Position numbers and translations under genes: made by a program
The notes under the pieces: generated by a model
What the model was told of the DNA's origin: nothing
The model's input: the letters and a program-made list of their open reading frames with translations, nothing else
Databases searched by the model: none
Source of the DNA: JAWLHU01 sp041690255
Lineage (GTDB): Bacteria > Bacillota > Sulfobacillia > Symbiobacteriales > Symbiobacteriaceae
Direction of reading: 5' to 3'
Assembly: GCA_041690255.1 (NCBI GenBank)
Contig: JAWLHU010000005.1
Coordinates: 186,001 to 250,000 of the forward strand
DNA length: 64,000 nucleotides
Shown: positions 60,160 to 64,000 of the stretch, one piece after another
How the letters are laid out: each line of letters begins with the position of its first letter
Numbering within the stretch: position 1 is the stretch's first letter

Positions 60160-61743
60160 ATGCAGAAGCGTCGTTTGTCCAGGATTTTGGTTGCTCTGTC
60201 TCTCAGCGTGGCCTTCGCCGTTACGGGGTGCAGCGGGGGGAGCAAGACGGAGGAGAAGCCGGCAGACCCGGCCGCTCCTGCCCAGCAGCAACAGCAGCAG
60301 GCCGATCAGCCCCAGAAGGACGTCGTGATCAACATTGCCCTGAACGCTGACCCGCCCAAGCTCGACCCACATCAATCGACCGCTCTGGTCGATCGGCAGG
60401 TCTTCCAGTCGATCTTCGACAAGCTCGTCGACTTCGACAAGGACCTGAAGATCCAGCCCCAGCTGGCCGAGAAGTGGGACATCTCCCCGGACGGTCTGGT
60501 CTACACCTTCACCCTTCGCCAGGGCGTCAAGTTCCACGACGGCACCGACTTTGACGCCGAGGCGGTGAAGTACAACTTCGACCGCATGCTGAACAAGGAT
60601 TTCCCCTCGCCCCGCAAGTCCGAGATCAACGCCGTCGACACGGTTGAGGTGGTCGATGCGCACACCGTAAAGATCACCCTGAAGCAGCCCTTCGCCGGCT
60701 TCCTCTCGATCCTGGCCGACCGGGCCGGCATGATCGTCTCGCCCACGGCTGCCAAGGCGGCGGGCGTCGACTTCCTGAACAACCCGGTGGGCACCGGCCC
60801 CTTCAAGTTCAAGGAGCGGGTGAAGGGCGACTCGATCACCCTCGTCCGCAACGAGAGCTACTGGCAGGCGGGCCTGCCGAAGGCGGCGGGCATCGTCTAC
60901 AAGACCGTTACCGACGAGAACGTGAAGCTGGTCAACCTCCAGTCGGGTCAGCTTGACATCATCGACACCGTTCCCTCCCGCCAGGTGCCCACCCTCAAGA
61001 CCGACTCCCGGGTGCAGCTGGCGATCCACTCCAGCCTCCAGTACCAGGGCCTCTGGCTGAACACGACCAAGGGTGCGCTTGCCGACAAGAAGGTCCGCCA
61101 GGCGGTGGAGGCGGCGATCGACCGGGAGGCGCTGGTGAAGGTCGTCTTCGGTGAGACCGCTGTCCCGGCCTACAGCCCCTTCGCACCTGGCACCCCCGCC
61201 GATGACGGCACCCCCCTTCCGAAGCGTGACGTGGAGAAGGCGAAGAAGCTGCTGGCTGAGGCGGGCAAGGCCGATGGCGTCAGCATCTCCCTGAAGGTCT
61301 CCCCCTCGCCGGTCAACCAGCAGATCGCCCAGGTGGTCCAGCAGATGCTGGCCGATGCGAACATCAAGGTGACGATCGAGCAGGAGGAGTTCGGTCAACT
61401 GCTCGACAAGCTGTCGAAGAAGGACTACGACATGGCCCAGGTGGGCTGGTCCGGCCGGCCCGATCCCGACGGCAACATCTACGCCTTCGTGGTGACCGGC
61501 ATGGGCAACAACTACTCGGGCTACTCCAACCCGAAGATCGACGAGCTGATGAACGAGGCCCGCAAGCCAAATGATATGGCCGACCGGAAGCCGCTGTACG
61601 CCGAGGCCATGAAGATCCTCCACGAGGATGTCCCGTACATCTACCTCTGGTTCCCGCTCAACGTGAAGGGCCTCGGCCCGACCGTGAAGGGCTTCATGGA
61701 GGTTCCGGACGGCATGATCCGGACCCAGAACCTGACGAAGTAG
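60160..61743 (+). CDS. Peptide ABC transporter substrate-binding lipoprotein
   Basis: A 527-residue SBP family 5 (DppA/OppA-like) lipoprotein. Signal peptide with lipobox ending at Cys24 (FAVTGC); a Gln-rich linker; then the binding domain with NADPPKLDPHQST, RQGVKFHDGTDFDAEAVKYN and AIDREALVKVVFGE. ATG 60160 has GCGGGAGG nine bases upstream. It captures oligo/dipeptides, or nickel/other ligands in some relatives; exact substrate unknown. Confidence 0.92.
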   Translation: MQKRRLSRILVALSLSVAFAVTGCSGGSKTEEKPADPAAPAQQQQQQADQPQKDVVINIALNADPPKLDPHQSTALVDRQVFQSIFDKLVDFDKDLKIQPQLAEKWDISPDGLVYTFTLRQGVKFHDGTDFDAEAVKYNFDRMLNKDFPSPRKSEINAVDTVEVVDAHTVKITLKQPFAGFLSILADRAGMIVSPTAAKAAGVDFLNNPVGTGPFKFKERVKGDSITLVRNESYWQAGLPKAAGIVYKTVTDENVKLVNLQSGQLDIIDTVPSRQVPTLKTDSRVQLAIHSSLQYQGLWLNTTKGALADKKVRQAVEAAIDREALVKVVFGETAVPAYSPFAPGTPADDGTPLPKRDVEKAKKLLAEAGKADGVSISLKVSPSPVNQQIAQVVQQMLADANIKVTIEQEEFGQLLDKLSKKDYDMAQVGWSGRPDPDGNIYAFVVTGMGNNYSGYSNPKIDELMNEARKPNDMADRKPLYAEAMKILHEDVPYIYLWFPLNVKGLGPTVKGFMEVPDGMIRTQNLTK

Positions 61744-61758
61744 TCCTGCGACCATGGA

Positions 61759-61788
61759 CCGCCGGGCCTGCAGAGACGGGCCCGGCGG
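61759..61788 (+). terminator. Intercistronic hairpin between SBP and permease genes
   Basis: A 10-bp stem CCGCCGGGCC (61759-61768) / GGCCCGGCGG (61779-61788) without a T-run. Such hairpins after binding-protein genes commonly stabilise the upstream mRNA and lower permease expression. Confidence 0.55.
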
Positions 61789-61818
61789 CTCTAACCACCT
61801 GAGGGGGTGAACGGAGCC

Positions 61819-62778
61819 GTGCTTGCCTACCTGGTTCGCCGCATCGCCATGATGATCCCCATTCTGCTGCTTGTCAGCGTTATCGCCTTCAGTCTGATCC
61901 ACCTGGTGCCAGGTGACCCGGCCCTTGTCATCCTTGGGCCGGAGGCCCCGATGGAGACGGTCGAGGCGCTGCGGGAGCAGATGGGTCTGAACCGGCCGTT
62001 GATCGTTCAGTACGCCAGTTGGCTCGGTTCGACGTTGCAGGGCGACCTCGGTCGTTCCCTGGTCGACCGTCAGCCTGTGGCCAAGTTGATCGTGCAGCGG
62101 CTGCCCGCCACGATGGAACTGGCCATCTTCACCTTCCTGGTCGCCACCGTGATCGCTGTCCCCCTTGGCATCTACACAGCGGTGAAGCGGGGCTCGGTCG
62201 CTGACTGGGTCGGCAGCGTGGCCGCCCTCTTCGGCCAGTCGATCCCCCACTTCTGGTTGGGGATCATGCTGATCATGCTCTTCTCGCTCAACCTCAAGTG
62301 GCTGCCATCGTCGGGCTATGTCCACTTCTGGGAGAATCCTAAGGCCAATTTGCTGGCCATGATTCTGCCGGCGGTGGCGACCGGTGCCCGGGAGGCGGCC
62401 GTCATTACCCGGTACCTGAGGGCCAGCCTCCTGGAAGTGCTGAAGGCGGATTATGTCCGGACCGCCCGGGCGAAGGGGCTTGGGGAGCGGATCGTGATCC
62501 TGCGCCATGCCGTTCGCAACGCCCTGATCCCGGTCCTGACCGCCAGCGGTCTGCAGATCGCCGGTCTGCTCGGCGGCCTGGTGATCACCGAGACCATCTT
62601 CACCATTCCGGGCTTTGGCCGGCTGATCGTCGACTCGATCTTCCAGCGGGATATCCCTGTGGTCCAGGGGGCGGTTCTCTTTGCAGCCCTCATGGTCATG
62701 ACGGTCAACCTGCTGGTCGATATCATCTATTCGCTGGTCGATCCCCGGATCAAGCTGGCGAGCGGAAAGGGGGCGTAG
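61819..62778 (+). CDS. Peptide ABC transporter permease (DppB-like)
   Basis: A 319-residue permease with six helices; N-terminal PGDPA loop and the EAA loop GLGERIVILRHAVRNALIP. GTG 61819 is preferred (GAGGGGG too close to GTG 61807). Pairs with the DppC-like permease. Confidence 0.92.
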   Translation: MLAYLVRRIAMMIPILLLVSVIAFSLIHLVPGDPALVILGPEAPMETVEALREQMGLNRPLIVQYASWLGSTLQGDLGRSLVDRQPVAKLIVQRLPATMELAIFTFLVATVIAVPLGIYTAVKRGSVADWVGSVAALFGQSIPHFWLGIMLIMLFSLNLKWLPSSGYVHFWENPKANLLAMILPAVATGAREAAVITRYLRASLLEVLKADYVRTARAKGLGERIVILRHAVRNALIPVLTASGLQIAGLLGGLVITETIFTIPGFGRLIVDSIFQRDIPVVQGAVLFAALMVMTVNLLVDIIYSLVDPRIKLASGKGA

Positions 62779-62781
62779 TCG

Positions 62782-63684
62782 ATGGCCGAACCGATGGTTG
62801 CACCCCCTTCGCCGGCGGCTCCTGCGGCCTCAGAGCAGAGCGCCGGGCGCGACCTCTGGCGCCGCTTCCGCAAGAACAAGCTGGCGGTCTTCGGGGCCAC
62901 TGTGGTGCTGCTGCTCATCCTCATGGCGGTCTTCGCGCCGGTCATCGCCCCGTTCGATCCGATCAACGATTACGACTACGCCGCAGCCCTTCAGGGTCCG
63001 AGCGCCACGCACTGGTTCGGGACCGACGACCTGGGACGGGATCTCTTCTCCCGTGTCGTCTACGGCGCCCGCAACTCGCTCTCCGCCGGGGTCGTCTCCG
63101 TAGGGTTCGCCCTCCTGGTCGGGCTGCCGATCGGTCTGCTGGCCGGCTACTACCGGGGCGTCTGGGATGAGGTGGTGATCATGCGGATCACCGATGCCTT
63201 CCAGGCGATCCCCTTCCTGATCCTCGCCCTGGCCATGGCCGCCGTGCTGGGCCCGGGCCTCTGGAAGGCGATGCTGGCGATCGGCATCGGCCTCACCCCG
63301 GCCTTCATTCGCATGGTCCGGGCCCAGGTGCTGGCGCACCGGGAGTCCGACTATGTCCAGGCGGCAAAGGCGCTGGGGGCCACCGACCTGCGGATCATGT
63401 TCAAGCACCTGCTGCCGAACATCGCCGGCCCGATCATCGTCCAGGCGAGCCTGGCCACCGCATCCGCGGTGATTGCGGAGGCGGGACTCTCCTACCTGGG
63501 TCTGGGGATTCAGCCCCCCGACCCGGCCTGGGGCTCGGCCCTCCGCTTTGCTCAGGGGTACCTGACCATCGCTCCGTGGATGTCCTACTTCCCGGGGGCG
63601 GCGATCTTCGTGACGGTGCTCTCGATCAACCTCGTCGGCGATGGGCTGCGGGATATGCTGGATCCGCGGATGAAGAATAGTTAG
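62782..63684 (+). CDS. Peptide ABC transporter permease (DppC-like)
   Basis: A 300-residue permease with an N-terminal Pro/Ala-rich segment, first helix AVFGATVVLLLILMAVFAPVI, a conserved GTDDLGRDLFSRVVYGARNS loop and the EAA loop AAKALGATDLRIMFKHLLPN. It begins four bases after the DppB-like stop. ATPase genes (DppD/DppF) are not in the window; they may lie beyond the right edge or be absent. Confidence 0.92.
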   Translation: MAEPMVAPPSPAAPAASEQSAGRDLWRRFRKNKLAVFGATVVLLLILMAVFAPVIAPFDPINDYDYAAALQGPSATHWFGTDDLGRDLFSRVVYGARNSLSAGVVSVGFALLVGLPIGLLAGYYRGVWDEVVIMRITDAFQAIPFLILALAMAAVLGPGLWKAMLAIGIGLTPAFIRMVRAQVLAHRESDYVQAAKALGATDLRIMFKHLLPNIAGPIIVQASLATASAVIAEAGLSYLGLGIQPPDPAWGSALRFAQGYLTIAPWMSYFPGAAIFVTVLSINLVGDGLRDMLDPRMKNS

Positions 63685-63711
63685 CACTTGGGGACCGTGG
63701 GGCTGGTCGGA

Positions 63712-63745
63712 GAACGGGGGTAAGGCGAATGCCTACCCCCGTTCC
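63712..63745 (+). terminator. Hairpin after the permease genes
   Basis: An 11-bp stem GAACGGGGGTA (63712-63722) / TACCCCCGTTC (63734-63744); T-content after it is low (CTCGCTTTCCCC). Confidence 0.6.
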
Positions 63746-64000
63746 TCGCTTTCCCCTCGACCAAACCGGCAGGTGCCACCGAAGCCGTGGAAACCTATGG
63801 CCAAGCCGAGGAAGCCCCTGCCCAACGGGTCCCGAAGCTATGGAAGCCCCTGCCCAACGGGTCCCGAAGCTATGGAAGCCCCTGCCCAACGGGTCCCGAA
63901 GCTATGGAAGCCTCCGCCCAACGGGTCCCGAAGCTATGGGAATCCCTGCCCAACGGGTCCCGAAGCTATGGAAGCCCCCGCCCAACGGGTCCCGAAGCTA
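63746..64000. repeat. Tandem array of 32-bp repeats, continuing past the window
   Basis: A 32-bp unit beginning TGGAAGCCCC and containing CCCAACGGGTCCCGAAGC repeats head to tail: units start at 63841, 63873, 63905, 63937 and 63969, preceded by a truncated copy ending 63840 and decayed relatives from about 63780. Copies differ by one to three bases. 32 is not a multiple of three and there are no unique spacers, so it is neither a coding repeat nor a CRISPR array. The array ends exactly at the window edge and so probably continues. Confidence 0.85.

Noticed and set aside
60052..62508. An 818-codon minus-strand frame
   Set aside because: Shadow opposite clear gntR and peptide transporter genes; long antisense frames are expected at this GC content.
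63809..64000. CRISPR array
   Set aside because: Repeats are directly adjacent without unique spacers and no cas gene is present.

Overview
The window is a GC-rich bacterial chromosome segment, very probably from a spore-forming, meso-diaminopimelate Firmicute of the Symbiobacterium type. Seen directly: third codon positions dominated by G/C, strong AGGAGG-type ribosome binding sites, very frequent TTG and GTG starts, and endospore genes (sigE with spoIIGA, sigG, spoIIR, a SpoIID-family protein, sigI/rsgI) beside a division and cell-wall (dcw) cluster. The genus name is inference from gene content; no search was run. Nothing looks like a prophage, transposase, tRNA, rRNA or CRISPR array.

Layout. 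1-2.6 kb: 3' end of nadE, two tandem JAMM metalloproteases behind their own promoter, and a convergent LCP cell-wall ligase. 2.8-13.3 kb: ruvC-ruvA-ruvB, sigI-rsgI with a candidate SigI-type promoter, spoIID-like, queA, tgt, a GNAT acetyltransferase, yajC and a glutamate dehydrogenase. 13.3-18.6 kb: an S51-family peptidase, a TetR/hydrolase pair, and a two-subunit cytochrome bd-like oxidase with a C-terminal haem c domain, preceded by a perfect CRP/FNR-type palindrome. 19-25.6 kb: a propionyl/methylmalonyl-CoA module (split B12 mutase, epimerase, carboxyltransferase, biotin carrier, small OadG-like protein, biotin carboxylase). 25.7-34 kb: an ASCH protein, folate cyclo-ligase, a chemoreceptor, a second glutamate dehydrogenase, a three-gene ABC-2 transporter and a stalk-domain lipoprotein-like exported protein.

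34.2-54.2 kb is the dcw cluster: mraZ, rsmH, ftsL, [strong terminator, small membrane gene and an antisense gene of unknown function], a PASTA class B penicillin-binding protein, murE, murF, mraY, ftsW/spoVE, murG, murB, murA, a lipid kinase, divIB, a DUF881 gene, sbp, ftsA, ftsZ. murC and murD are not in it. 54.4-58.5 kb holds spoIIGA-sigE with a spoIIG-like Spo0A-box promoter, a convergent Nudix gene, sigG, spoIIR and a ymxH/ylmC gene. 58.5-64 kb holds a DUF1028 gene divergent from a GntR regulator-peptide ABC transporter operon, ending in an array of 32-bp tandem repeats that runs off the window.

How it fits together: the core is the developmental cell-envelope programme. MraZ boxes control the dcw operon, FtsA/FtsZ with SpoIIGA/SigE/SigG/SpoIIR connect septation to compartment-specific transcription, and SigI/RsgI provides a separate membrane-signalling branch. 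The accessory parts (bd-like oxidase, B12-dependent propionate module, two glutamate dehydrogenases, peptide uptake) point to amino acid, peptide and propionate use with oxygen-responsive respiration. The best candidates for something little described are the haem-c bd-like oxidase pair without CydB, the rewired dcw cluster, the Gln-rich repeat RsgI, and two repeat elements (21.25-21.43 kb and 63.8-64.0 kb).
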